The notes below the pieces were generated by a model that saw only the letters and a list, made by a program, of their open reading frames with translations, was not told where the DNA came from and ran no database searches. Positions 1 through 9,655 of a stretch of 64,000 nt of DNA are shown one piece after another; the first letter of the stretch is position 1, and each line of letters begins with the position of its first letter. Source of the DNA: Lachnospiraceae bacterium C1.1. GTDB taxonomy: Bacteria > Bacillota > Clostridia > Lachnospirales > Lachnospiraceae. The position numbers and the translations under genes are program-made. Location of the stretch: assembly GCA_030434875.1 (NCBI GenBank), contig JAUISW010000002.1, forward strand, positions 1 through 64,000, written 5' to 3'.

Positions 1-52
1 TCAAAAAGAAAGTAAGAACAGGGAAAAAATACCATAATTCAAAACGAAGATA

Positions 53-95
53 AAAGTCTCGAAACCCCTTGTAAAATATGGGATTCCGAGACTTT
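53..95. terminator. Hairpin, probable terminator
   Basis: Arms AAAGTCTCG (53-61) and CGAGACTTT (87-95) enclose a short inner CCCC/GGG pairing, and the right arm runs into a T-rich stretch. It probably ends a gene lying left of the window. No gene is seen in 1-251 otherwise. Confidence 0.55.
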
Positions 96-251
96 CTTTG
101 CTCTTGAACTGTCAAACTCAGGATTATATAAAAAAAGATTTTATACATCAACAAGCCTTATAACATTACGAAATATATTTTAGCTATTCCTTATATATCA
201 ATTCGCAATATGATAAGATATTTATAATTTAATATTCAAAGGAGGACTTCC

Positions 252-689
252 ATGGACTATCGTAAATTTGATTCCGCTGTCTACATACGTTTAGATAAGG
301 GTGACGAAATAATATCCAATATTATAAACATTTGTAAAAAAGAAAATATTAAATCCGCAATTTTTTCAGGCATAGGTGGATGTGCTGAAGCTGAAATACA
401 AACCTTTATTCCGGAAAAAGGAGAATTTGAAACAGAGCATTTAAAAGGTATGCTTGAACTTGTTTCCTTAAACGGCAATATTGTATCAGATGATAACGAA
501 TATTATCATCACACTCATGCTGTATTTTCCTATAAAGAAAATAATGAACATCAACTTGCAGCAGGTCACATAAAGTCTATCACTGTTTTATATACCGCAG
601 AGATAGAACTTCGCCCTACTCTTGGAGGAAGTATCAGCAGAAGCTTTGACCCGGAAACGGGTACCGGCTTTTGGAATTTCGACGAATAA
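252..689 (+). CDS. PPC (DUF296) domain protein
   Basis: A 145-residue, single-domain protein. The order of short strands, the central acidic/aromatic segment with a His pair (YYHHTHAVFS, about residues 84-93) and the end TGTGFWNF match the PPC/DUF296 fold, found in plant AT-hook proteins and as stand-alone bacterial proteins that trimerise. The bacterial role is unsettled (DNA-binding or small-ligand/metal binding), so no function is claimed. The start is supported by AAAGGAGG seven bases upstream. It is transcribed alone, convergent with the ferritin-like gene, and the two share a bidirectional terminator. Confidence 0.75.
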   Translation: MDYRKFDSAVYIRLDKGDEIISNIINICKKENIKSAIFSGIGGCAEAEIQTFIPEKGEFETEHLKGMLELVSLNGNIVSDDNEYYHHTHAVFSYKENNEHQLAAGHIKSITVLYTAEIELRPTLGGSISRSFDPETGTGFWNFDE

Positions 690-694
690 TAAAT

Positions 695-731
695 AAACTC
701 CGGCCTTCGAAAATTTCCAAGGTCGGAGTTT
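695..731. terminator. Bidirectional terminator
   Basis: Arms AAACTCCGGCCTT (695-707) and AAGGTCGGAGTTT (719-731) have one mismatch and an A-rich flank on one side, a T-rich flank on the other. The hairpin lies between the convergent genes ending at 689 and 736. Confidence 0.85.
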
Positions 732-735
732 ATAA

Positions 736-1209
736 TTATTTCATCAATTTTCTGATCAATATGCAAACAAATATTAACGCTGCGATAATTGGAAGTAATG
801 GTTTATCATTATATTCACCATTATCCAGCAAGCTTTTAACCGTATCGCCATGACGTTTCTCATCATTTTTTACGGATTCAACTTCCGGAAACTCATCTAT
901 TATTTTTTCATAACCGGCTATAGCTGAATATTCTCCTTTTGCAATTAACGGATACATAATGCGTTTTCCCAAAAGGCGATAGAGTATCACTACCATATTT
1001 GCCTGCTTTGTATTTGGAGACAATACCTTATTTGTATATTTCTTAAACACAGAAGCATGTCTTCCCTCATCTGCCGCAAGTCTCTTAAATGTTTCAGCAT
1101 CTGTTTGGTTGCTTACTGCTTCGGCCATTCGAAGGTATGTTTCCACACCATCGAGTTCTCCCTGCTGTGATTCAATTAATATATTCATTTTTTCTTCAGT
1201 TATTTCCAT
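736..1209 (-). CDS. Rubrerythrin/ferritin-like diiron protein with C-terminal membrane anchor
   Basis: A four-helix ferritin-like protein. Helix 1 has a Glu ligand (QQGELDGVETY), helix 2 has DEGRHASVF, and later helices repeat the pattern (YSAIAGYE, NDEKRHGD), giving the E...ExxH pairs expected of a diiron centre. The C-terminus ends in one hydrophobic helix (LPIIAALIFVCILIRK), so it is probably tethered to the membrane. A rubredoxin domain is absent. The start is the ATG at 1209, with AAAGGGA five bases upstream; a TTG fifteen bases earlier is also open. The likely role is peroxide or iron handling in an anaerobe, consistent with the thiol-redox genes transcribed in the same direction. Confidence 0.75.
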   Translation of the reverse strand: MEITEEKMNILIESQQGELDGVETYLRMAEAVSNQTDAETFKRLAADEGRHASVFKKYTNKVLSPNTKQANMVVILYRLLGKRIMYPLIAKGEYSAIAGYEKIIDEFPEVESVKNDEKRHGDTVKSLLDNGEYNDKPLLPIIAALIFVCILIRKLMK

Positions 1210-1230
1210 ATTATTCCCTTTCAAGACCTC

Positions 1231-2181
1231 TTAGAAGAGATCCAGCATACTGTCTAAATATATTTCTTCCCTTACCTTTAATTGATATTCAGGTTTGGTC
1301 ATATAATATAATAAAAATTCAAGGATAACAGCGCTTCCCAAACTGCGTCCTTCAATCTTAAAATTATTAAATCCTTTTGGTAAATATAATTTGCGTATTT
1401 CATCTATTCCGATAAAAGCCGGGTTTTTCATCGCTTCCGAAAATCTGTATCCTTTTTCTGCGTTTGGTGAGTGGCAAATATGATCTTCACATTCCTCACC
1501 CAGGCTTTTTCTGCTCACATTTTCGTAGCATTCTTTTCTTTCTTTACATCCGAACCAGCAACACTCGTTAGATAAGAATTCCACTTTATTTTTTTGATTC
1601 TGAGATAAAAGATCCAGTCTTTCAAAATTTTTATTTAATCTAAAATCCGGAACAACATAACTAAAATCTTTTCTATCTAATTCTTTTTCAAAATCATCAA
1701 AATCTGTCAGTACCTTTGTAGTTGACGACACAAAATAATAATCTGGATATTTTTCCTTAATATAGCTCAAGAGCAGGTCCGAGCTTATTATTATTCCGTT
1801 CTGACAACCTTCATTTTTATTAAATATCTCACATAATGAATTAGATTTTTTATCTAAAAGATGTTCTTCCCGGATCAAAGAATTACTGAATGTCAGTCTG
1901 GCAGATATTCTATATTCACGCAGCAGTTCCGCAACTTTCTCCGGATCCTCTTCTCCGAAACCCACTCTTCCGCCGCCCCATATACAATCTGCCGGAGCGC
2001 CATATATGGATCCAATTTCACCCCATTCATAAAAATATTCCCTGTGCTCATTGTAAAGCAAAAGAAAGACTTTATATAATTCGTAAAACTCAAATAAACC
2101 GGGAAGATGATAATACACCTTTTTTTCTTTCTTATTACTTTTCAATGTCTCCGGTCCAGTCAAGGATTCCTCCACATTCAA
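1231..2181 (-). CDS. Peptidase U32-like TIM-barrel protein, uncharacterised
   Basis: About 300 residues with features of the U32/UbiV-like clostridial family. These are GRVGFGEEDPE near the N-terminus, RLTFSNSLI, a central SSTTKVLTDF, and a cysteine set (ECCWFGC, KECYE, EECEDHIC) placed as in U32 proteins that bind an iron-sulfur cluster. FKIEGRSLGS near the C-terminus is also typical. The substrate is unknown; related proteins act in RNA or cofactor hydroxylation. The ATG at 2181 overlaps the rhodanese gene by 47 bases and lacks a clear ribosome site. A TTG at 2145 preceded by GGAG would give an 11-base overlap and may be the true start. It forms an operon with the rhodanese. Confidence 0.6.
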   Translation of the reverse strand: MNVEESLTGPETLKSNKKEKKVYYHLPGLFEFYELYKVFLLLYNEHREYFYEWGEIGSIYGAPADCIWGGGRVGFGEEDPEKVAELLREYRISARLTFSNSLIREEHLLDKKSNSLCEIFNKNEGCQNGIIISSDLLLSYIKEKYPDYYFVSSTTKVLTDFDDFEKELDRKDFSYVVPDFRLNKNFERLDLLSQNQKNKVEFLSNECCWFGCKERKECYENVSRKSLGEECEDHICHSPNAEKGYRFSEAMKNPAFIGIDEIRKLYLPKGFNNFKIEGRSLGSAVILEFLLYYMTKPEYQLKVREEIYLDSMLDLF

Positions 2182-2449
2182 TGATATTCTTATATCCTAT
2201 TTTTACCAGTTTTCCTGCTGCCTGCTTACTCCTTCTACCGGTTCTGCAATATACATAAATGGTCTGATCATAATCGGGGAGCAGATTGATTTTTTCATTC
2301 GAGATATCTTCATTTGCATAATTAACAGCCCCGGGAATATGACCGGATGCAAATTCATCGGATCGTCTTACATCTAAGATTATGTAGTCTCCTGATGTCT
2401 TAAAAATTTCCTTTGCTTCATCCATCGTAATTGACTTATAATCTGCCAT
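2135..2449 (-). CDS. Single-domain rhodanese (sulfurtransferase-like)
   Basis: A 104-residue rhodanese domain with ILDVRRSDEFASGHIPGA and the active-site loop YCRTGRRS, whose Cys would carry the persulfide. The chosen start (MADYKS) has a strong site, GGAGGAGAAAGT, directly upstream. The same frame stays open further upstream to about 2695 and encodes a convincing membrane helix (IGIVAILSITFAT), but no ATG was found there. Either a non-ATG start makes a membrane-anchored form or this is a degraded N-terminus. It lies between the thioredoxin-like gene and the U32-like gene in the same direction, suggesting sulfur or redox relay. Confidence 0.8.
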   Translation of the reverse strand: MADYKSITMDEAKEIFKTSGDYIILDVRRSDEFASGHIPGAVNYANEDISNEKINLLPDYDQTIYVYCRTGRRSKQAAGKLVKIGYKNIIECGGILDWTGDIEK

Positions 2450-2690
2450 ACTTTCTCCTCCGGAATTTTTCTTTTTTAATAATATTGATGTTGCTTTATC
2501 TGCTCCACCTATGATTTCTGATGTTTTATCTTTATGATTTTTCTCTCTTATATTCTTCAATGTCGCAAAGGTAATAGACAAAATAGCCACAATACCTATA
2601 TATAATAAAATTTTTTTATTAATAAGCAGCCCTCTTAAAACATTATTAAAGTTACTTAAATCATTTTTAGCAAAATTATTGACTAACTTT

Positions 2691-3011
2691 TTAGATCATT
2701 TCAACGTATCTTTCTATTCTTTTGAAAATATCATCCAGACTAAAATAACCGCTTTCTCTGATAGATAGTTTGCCACTAATAAATACCACTATCGTTGGAA
2801 CTGAAAAAATACCATATTCTGCAGCAATTTCAGGAAATTTTTCAATAGAAACATACCTACTTTTAATTTCTTTATAATTTTCAATCCAATGATCTATTTT
2901 CTGTTTTATTGCACTGCAGGGTGCGCAGGTTTCTGTTCCGAATTGAAAAATGACAATTTCTTTTTCCGCAATAAGTTCGTCTATCTTTTCATCTATTTCA
3001 AGATTTTTCAT
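2691..3011 (-). CDS. Thioredoxin-like protein (CAPC)
   Basis: A 106-residue thioredoxin fold. The redox motif is CAPC (Cys29 and Cys32) after VIFQFGTET, with the conserved cis-Pro segment YGIFSVPTIVVF later. The motif differs from the CGPC of housekeeping thioredoxin, and no signal peptide is present, so this is a cytosolic thioredoxin-like reductant of unknown partner. It is read with the rhodanese downstream and sits 21 bases from the end of the glucosidase gene, so it may be cotranscribed from that promoter. Confidence 0.8.
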   Translation of the reverse strand: MKNLEIDEKIDELIAEKEIVIFQFGTETCAPCSAIKQKIDHWIENYKEIKSRYVSIEKFPEIAAEYGIFSVPTIVVFISGKLSIRESGYFSLDDIFKRIERYVEMI

Positions 3012-3032
3012 TTATTTTGACTGTCTTTCTGA

Positions 3033-4463
<1,431 letters not shown>

Positions 4464-4481
4464 TTATTTTTCTCCTTTGTT

Positions 4482-5228
4482 TCAATTTATAAATAAAGAT
4501 TTTATTGTTTGCGTCATCTCAGTTTCATTTTTTACAATAATGTCAGCCTTAATATCTCCATCTGTTTCTTTAACTTTACGCCTGTTAAACCATATTGCAT
4601 TCCAGCCTGCATTCTTTGCGCCAATTATATCGTTCTCAAATGTATCACCAATATACCAGGCATTTTCTTTTTTTATCGCAAGTCTTTCAATTACATGATC
4701 AAATATTTTCTTTTCCGGCTTTGCATAACCAATCTCTCCGGATATAAAAATATTTTCATCAGGAATCCAATTACCAATATTCAAGGTTTTTATTTTTGAC
4801 TTTTGATGCTCTTTACCACCATTTGAAATTATTGCCATATTTATATTTTTTTCCTTCAAATTACTCAGCATCTCTTTGACATTTTCTGTTATAATTATTT
4901 TCTTTTGAAATTCCTTATAATAACTTTGAATCTCCAATGCCTCTTCTCTGCTTATTACAAGTCCAAAATCCTTCATGGCTTTTTGATTTCTATAAGCATA
5001 CATATCATCAGAAGATATCTTTCCGGAACTCCATTCTTCAAAAATCATATCACTATATTTTCTACTGGCTAAAAATATTCCTTCTATTTTCTCATCTACT
5101 ATTTTTACATCGTTCTCTATAGTAATTGTTTTCTCTCTTTTTGAATAAAATTTTTCCAGAGCTTTTTGGAATGGCCAACAGAGATCATATAATGTATCAT
5201 CCAGATCAAAAACTATTGTCTTGTTCAT
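4482..5228 (-). CDS. HAD-superfamily hydrolase (YjjG/phosphatase-like)
   Basis: About 248 residues. Motif I is VFDLDDTLYD at the N-terminus, motif II AIISNGG, and motif IV WYIGDTFENDIIGAKNAGW, the full HAD catalytic set, with a helical C1 cap between motifs I and II. This is the nucleotidase/pyrophosphatase-like branch that removes phosphate from small metabolites; the substrate cannot be read from the sequence. The ATG at 5228 has GGAG six bases upstream. It is 21 bases upstream of the glucosidase gene and probably cotranscribed with it, which hints at a sugar-phosphate role. Confidence 0.82.
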   Translation of the reverse strand: MNKTIVFDLDDTLYDLCWPFQKALEKFYSKREKTITIENDVKIVDEKIEGIFLASRKYSDMIFEEWSSGKISSDDMYAYRNQKAMKDFGLVISREEALEIQSYYKEFQKKIIITENVKEMLSNLKEKNINMAIISNGGKEHQKSKIKTLNIGNWIPDENIFISGEIGYAKPEKKIFDHVIERLAIKKENAWYIGDTFENDIIGAKNAGWNAIWFNRRKVKETDGDIKADIIVKNETEMTQTIKSLFIN

Positions 5229-5257
5229 CAATTACTCCATTTTTCTAAATGGTATTT

Positions 5258-5566
5258 TTAGCAGCCCTTTCCATCAATTCCACATGCTGCTCCCTGCTGT
5301 ACAATTTCATATCCTTTTTCCTCAAGGAATTTTTTCCAATCGATGATCACTTCATTGTCTTCTGTAACTATTGCAGGAATACCAATTGTTCCTGTCCCTT
5401 TAATCGGATCAAATATTTTATTAAGATCTCTGATTTTTATAAATACCGCTAAATCCTTAAGTGTTTTGCCGATATCTCTAAAATCATATTCAACCTTATT
5501 CGCATCCAGATTTGCCTTGAGTGCTACGCAATCTTTACACATTTCTGTTCCGTAAATTTTTATCAT
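5258..5566 (-). CDS. Glutaredoxin-like protein
   Basis: A 102-residue glutaredoxin fold opening MIKIYGTEMCKDC with a CKDC redox pair, then a TIGIPAIV cis-Pro loop. A second cysteine cluster sits at the C-terminus (GAACGIDGKGC). The extra C-terminal cysteines are unusual for classical glutaredoxins and suggest a clostridial thiol-redox or metal-binding variant. The start at 5566 is favoured by AAGGAA upstream; an in-frame ATG at 5587 has no ribosome site. It is the most upstream gene of the leftward redox/sugar group and lies next to the rep terminator. Confidence 0.8.
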   Translation of the reverse strand: MIKIYGTEMCKDCVALKANLDANKVEYDFRDIGKTLKDLAVFIKIRDLNKIFDPIKGTGTIGIPAIVTEDNEVIIDWKKFLEEKGYEIVQQGAACGIDGKGC

Positions 5567-5642
5567 TTTTTCATTCCTTTCTACCATGTATTATATTAAT
5601 TCCTTATTGTATTTTGCTGTTTTATTATAACATATTATTATT

Positions 5643-5657
5643 TCCTCACCGTGAGGA
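5643..5657. promoter_or_regulatory. 15-bp palindrome, candidate parS copy 1
   Basis: TCCTCACCGTGAGGA, a perfect odd-length palindrome in the intergenic gap between the glutaredoxin gene and rep. Four more copies lie at 5727, 8713, 24208 and 41525. It resembles the TCAC/GTGA core of chromosomal parS with one extra central base. Role as a ParB site is inference. Confidence 0.6.
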
Positions 5658-5710
5658 TTTTCCATTCGATTATCCAAATTTTTCTTCTTAATATTTAATT
5701 CTAATTTTAG

Positions 5711-5756
5711 AAAAAAGGTGATATCGTCCTCACCGTGAGGATAATATCACCTTTTT
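5711..5756 (-). terminator. rep terminator with a candidate parS in its loop
   Basis: Arms AAAAAAGGTGATAT (5711-5724) and ATATCACCTTTTT (5744-5756) form a stem just after the rep stop codon, with a T-run on the rep side. The loop is almost exactly the 15-bp palindrome, so the two structures are nested. Confidence 0.8.
5727..5741. promoter_or_regulatory. 15-bp palindrome, candidate parS copy 2
   Basis: TCCTCACCGTGAGGA in the loop of the rep terminator. Its flanks (CG before, TAAT after) match those of the copy upstream of parA at 24208; the two 21-mers differ only in the central base. Confidence 0.6.
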
Positions 5757-5757
5757 A

Positions 5758-7197
5758 TTAATTCTTTCTCAAAGCATTTTCAAGCTTTTTCCATTCATCT
5801 TCCGAATATTCTCTTTGCTCAAAGTTATCAAAACTGGTTTTCTTTTTATTCTTTGAACTATTAACAGGTTTATTTGGAAATGCTCCCTGTTCTATCATTT
5901 TACAAAAATATTTAACCTTATCTTCTATTGGTTCAAGACTCTTATCGTTAAAACGACTAGTAAAAGATAATGCAACTGCCATCAAATCCATAGCTGATTT
6001 TTTATTCTTTTTTGCGCAACTATATATACGCAATATTTCATCATTAGTAAATGCAATGCCTGTCATACCTAAAACAGATGATACTTGTGTATATAAAGCA
6101 TCTTCTGTTAATGCAGGAGCAGATTCTTTTGCATCTACATAATTTTTTTCCTTTATAGAAAATCTATAACCTACAATCTTATTTGAAACCTTTTGCGATT
6201 CATAATCAAAAGTAAAATCACATTCGTCAATATTATTTATACTTTCTCGGGCGGGTTTTAAAACTCTTCTATCAATATCGTTCGATTGATACTTCTCCGA
6301 AAGTGAAAATTGATGTTTGATCTCCTCTATTGACATATCAAAGACACCAGGTGTTGCCTTTGGATATTCTCTATATCTCTTTTTATTTTCAAGGAACCAA
6401 TATAATGCAATAGTATATTTTCCACGAAGCTGAGTTGTAACTTCTAATGATCCATAAGCGCCATGAACAATCTGAGAGCATAAAGCAAGATCCTTAAAAA
6501 AAGCAGTAGGTCTGAATTCTATAAAAGCACCTTCTCCTTTTTTCTTTCCATGATATCTTAAAATATCAAACCAGGGAACAACAATTTCATCATCTCCATC
6601 TTCGCCCAGTTCATCAAAGGTCAATAAACGTTTTTTTAGTTTTGATGCTCCGGAACGAAACGTTTGATATAGGGAGTTTGAAGAATCATATTTTTGATAT
6701 TTAAGAAAGCTTGAAGGTTCTATTCTATATGTTTCATTTTCCGGAAATGATGACATTACTCCTAGTATAGCATCAAATACTATATTTTCAGCAGCGCTGA
6801 ACTCCATTTTACAATGCATGATCAAGGCATCAGTTCTATAAGCTATACTTACGCCGCCTTTTTTCAAAGGATGTTTATTATCTTGAAGCGCTAAAAGCTT
6901 AAGAAGAGTTTCATGGGAATTTTCATTAAATGTTTCGACAAGTTTATCAACGGAAATAGCATCTTTAATAAAACCTTTGATCTGAACTTCATCTTCAGGA
7001 ATCACAGCAAGACCATTCTCATCTACAATATCATAGAATCTTTCATCATGATCTATAATCCTGCCTTCTGATGTTGCAACTGTCTGATGCTCTATTTGAC
7101 CTAACGAACTGGCCATAGGATATTCGCCATCAGTTATAAACTGATTTCCGTCAACTATGTCATAGTTAACCTGCTCTACCTTCTTTTTTCTTCCCAT
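5758..7197 (-). CDS. Replication initiator, Rep_3 (RepB) family
   Basis: A 479-residue initiator. The core (about residues 110-345) has the paired winged-helix pattern of Rep_3 plasmid initiators: helices around ALIMHCKMEFSAAENIVFDAILG, then the second wing with RRVLKPARESIN, a well-conserved Rep_3 segment. The N-terminal 100 residues and the basic, Lys/Ser-rich C-terminus (about 430-479) are extensions beyond a minimal RepB. It should bind the iterons 370 to 1080 bases upstream of its start and open the AT-rich origin. AGGGG precedes the ATG at 7197. Autoregulation by the inverted iteron at 7390-7461 is likely. It ends in a terminator that encloses a candidate parS. Confidence 0.9.
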   Translation of the reverse strand: MGRKKKVEQVNYDIVDGNQFITDGEYPMASSLGQIEHQTVATSEGRIIDHDERFYDIVDENGLAVIPEDEVQIKGFIKDAISVDKLVETFNENSHETLLKLLALQDNKHPLKKGGVSIAYRTDALIMHCKMEFSAAENIVFDAILGVMSSFPENETYRIEPSSFLKYQKYDSSNSLYQTFRSGASKLKKRLLTFDELGEDGDDEIVVPWFDILRYHGKKKGEGAFIEFRPTAFFKDLALCSQIVHGAYGSLEVTTQLRGKYTIALYWFLENKKRYREYPKATPGVFDMSIEEIKHQFSLSEKYQSNDIDRRVLKPARESINNIDECDFTFDYESQKVSNKIVGYRFSIKEKNYVDAKESAPALTEDALYTQVSSVLGMTGIAFTNDEILRIYSCAKKNKKSAMDLMAVALSFTSRFNDKSLEPIEDKVKYFCKMIEQGAFPNKPVNSSKNKKKTSFDNFEQREYSEDEWKKLENALRKN

Positions 7198-7389
7198 TAT
7201 TTACCCCTGATCTTTTGCTGCTTATTATATTTCAACATGTTAAAGCTTAAATTTAACTGTCACTAATTCCGACAACTATATTCATATCTCATTTTTTTAT
7301 TATATAAGGTGTTTCTCCGCTTTTCAAGTTTTTTGTCGGAGTTTTATTATTATCATCTCTGTTACCGCTGTATACTTGTAATAAATATA

Positions 7390-7461
7390 ATTCCGACAGA
7401 ATGAGTAGTAATTCCGACATTAATTTAATAAGTCGTTTTTTACTACTCATTCTGTCGGAAT
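7390..7461. promoter_or_regulatory. Inverted iteron pair, probable rep operator
   Basis: Two perfect 22-base arms (7390-7411 and 7440-7461) face each other across 28 bases. Each arm contains the iteron core (TACTCATTCTGTCGG in the right arm). In iteron plasmids, such inverted copies upstream of rep bind Rep dimers and repress the gene; that role is inferred here from position, 193 bases upstream of the rep start. Confidence 0.75.
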
Positions 7462-7570
7462 ATGCTGGAATATAAATATCCCGTAATTTGTACGTGATTT
7501 ATAGAAACAATTAATAAACAAACCCAGATCATAGCCTGACTCAAAATAAATCTTTTCATAAGTAAAAAAC

Positions 7571-8279
7571 TACTCAATCTGTCGGAATTATTATTTTAAG
7601 CTTTATCTTTTAATGAAAAAATCGCGTAAAAACTCTATTTACAATTCAAAAGCTGTAATAACAACCAGATATTTACATTACTATTCAAACTGTCGGAGAA
7701 ATTATAGCAGACTGTAATTAAAAGTCCGGCTTTTAATAACTATATTGGACTTATTATTTAAATTTATCGTACTATTGAAACTGTCGGTTTCCGACTATAT
7801 ATTATTTTTGTCGGAATTACTACTCAATCTGTCGCTTTTTACCAACTGATAATAATTTCTATAAATATAACTGCAACATAATTATCTTATGTAAACTAAC
7901 TATTCAAACTGTCGGTTTCCGACTTTCTATAGTATTTGTCGTAGTTACTATTCAATCTGTCGGTTTTTACTTTATCAATCTTTTTAATTACTACTCAAAC
8001 TGTCTGTTTCCGACAATATGTTATTTTTGTCGGAATTACTACTCAAACTGTCGGTTTTTGAATATCAATGACTCATCAATTAATATTAAATTACTTTGCA
8101 TAAGCACTAGAATCTCGATAAATAAAACTAGTTAAACTGTCGGTTTCCGACAAAAATCAAATAATGCGTTTTTACTACTCAAATTGTCGGTGGTTCTATT
8201 CAAACTGTCGGAATGAACTCATTAAATTGTCGGCGTATTCTATTTAATTTGTCGGAATTTATTAATCAAACTGTCGGAG
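7571..8279 (+). repeat. Origin of replication: iteron array
   Basis: About 17 direct copies of a motif close to ACTAYTCAAWCTGTCGG, all on the plus strand, in very AT-rich DNA with no genes. Four copies of a larger 64-65 bp module stand out (7771-7835, 7899-7963, 7990-8054, 8127-8190). Each module has an iteron running into the small palindrome GTCGG-TTT-CCGAC, then (modules 1-3) a TTTGTCG element, then a second iteron. The last copies (8221-8279) are diverged and closely packed. No perfect DnaA box was recognised. The whole stretch 7198-8290 is best read as the vegetative origin fired by the adjacent Rep protein. Confidence 0.88.
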
Positions 8280-8464
8280 AAAAATCCTGCAAAGTCCGAT
8301 AAACACTGGCATTAAAAAACTTCTGCTATACTATCTATACAATTACTATACATAAAGTATACTCTATCCGATCAGACATTCTCATTCTCAAGAATATATA
8401 AGTGATATTTATTATAAAAAACTTTAACCTGATATTAAAAATAAAGGATATAATTAAATTTAAC

Positions 8465-8510
8465 CTTGATACTGTCAAAATATAATGTCATGAATATAGA
8501 CAGTATCAAG
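8465..8510. repeat. 12-bp inverted repeat beside the origin
   Basis: CTTGATACTGTC (8465-8476) and GACAGTATCAAG (8499-8510) are perfect reverse complements separated by 22 bases. Position between the origin and a small open frame suggests an operator or a transcript hairpin; nothing else identifies it. Confidence 0.5.
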
Positions 8511-8707
8511 ATAGAGAGATAAATACGAATAATGAAACGGAAAATGAGTATTTGTCTTTTAAGATATTAAAAGATCTTTTTAAGAAAAATTTTATTCAAA
8601 ATAATATAGAACTGAATGAAAATGGAAAATACAGTGAAGTTGATAAAGAAATAGTGAGATATTTTTTCTCTATGGGTGCAGGTGAGGAAAACTTTAAATG
8701 GATTTAA
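8486..8707 (+). other. Small open frame without ATG, possible gene fragment
   Basis: The frame is open for 73 codons and its composition looks coding (EYLSFKILKDLF, YSEVDKEIVRYFFSMG), ending at TAA 8705-8707. There is no ATG before residue 62. A TTG at 8552 would give a 51-residue protein, with only a weak GAG upstream. It may be the remains of a gene next to the origin or a small protein with an unusual start. No family was recognised. Confidence 0.3.
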
Positions 8708-8712
8708 TAACT

Positions 8713-8727
8713 TCCTCACCGTGAGGA
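8713..8727. promoter_or_regulatory. 15-bp palindrome, candidate parS copy 3
   Basis: TCCTCACCGTGAGGA, about 430 bases past the last iteron, so the origin and rep are bracketed by copies of this site. Confidence 0.6.
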
Positions 8728-8903
8728 CACAAAATAATCATATAATCATTTTTGTTAAGATTAAATAATTATAGTTACTCTTAAATTTGTTAAATTGAAA
8801 TAGGGATTATATATGGATAAAATAAATTTAATTGCTATAATTGAGCGAATGGTAGCTCGCTATATAAAATACTCCGATATAAAATATTCAGGAGGATTTA
8901 TAT

Positions 8904-9644
8904 ATGAGAAAATTATTGACAATTGTTTTAACCGGAATCATTGTTCTTGGAGCTACGGGATGCGGAAGTGATAATACTAACTTAACCACAAAATCCCAAT
9001 CAGAAGTGACTGTATCATCTACAGAGAATTTTACCGACAAAGAAAATAAAGAGGAAAAAGATGATAAAAAGATTTCGGAAGATATGTCTGTAGAAGAACT
9101 GTTGGAATCAGCAGAATACGGAAATGGAAGATCCTATACAACACTTGGACAAAAATATGAAAATGGAGATGGTGTAGAGCAGAATTATGATAAAGCTCTG
9201 GAATATTATTTACTTTCAGCAGAAGCAGATAATGCTGACTTTAAGGGATTAAGATATGCAGCTTTGTTTTATTATGAAGGAAAAGGTGTTGAACAGGATT
9301 ATGATAAGGCAAGGGAATATTTTATTAAAGCAGCAGAAGCCGGTGATATTTCAGCTGCCTATTACCTAGGAATCATGTATGAAGAAGGAGAGGGTGTAGA
9401 TAAGGATTTTTCGGAAGCTTTTAACTATTATGAGATGGCAGTTTCTAAAGTTGACGAATATCTGGAAAACGAGAAAAATAATGGACCTGATGAATTAAAA
9501 AAGGCATTATGTGCATTGGCTCGTATGTATGAAAAAGGTCTTGGAGTTGAGAAAGATACTGATAAGGCAATTCAATATTATCAATATGCAGTAGATTTAG
9601 GCTGGGATAATGTTGAAGAGGATATTGAAAGACTTAGTAAATAA
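8904..9644 (+). CDS. Lipoprotein with Sel1 repeats
   Basis: 246 residues. The signal peptide ends in the lipobox LGATGC (Cys20), then comes a Ser/Thr/Glu/Lys-rich linker, then about four Sel1-like (TPR-related) repeats from residue 65 to the end. Repeat signatures are YENGDGVEQNYDKALEYY, YEGKGVEQDYDKAREYF and YEKGLGVEKDTDKAIQYY. Sel1 lipoproteins are usually protein-interaction scaffolds at the cell surface; no partner is visible. GGAGG lies eight bases before the ATG. A hairpin at 9656-9688 ends the transcript. Confidence 0.88.
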   Translation: MRKLLTIVLTGIIVLGATGCGSDNTNLTTKSQSEVTVSSTENFTDKENKEEKDDKKISEDMSVEELLESAEYGNGRSYTTLGQKYENGDGVEQNYDKALEYYLLSAEADNADFKGLRYAALFYYEGKGVEQDYDKAREYFIKAAEAGDISAAYYLGIMYEEGEGVDKDFSEAFNYYEMAVSKVDEYLENEKNNGPDELKKALCALARMYEKGLGVEKDTDKAIQYYQYAVDLGWDNVEEDIERLSK

Positions 9645-9655
9645 GATGTTTTATG

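Noticed and set aside
7571..8279. Repeats with regular-looking spacing, considered as a CRISPR array
   Set aside because: Spacing varies widely, the repeat is a short degenerate 17-mer, spacers repeat as modules, and a Rep_3 gene is adjacent. Iterons explain it fully; no cas gene is present.
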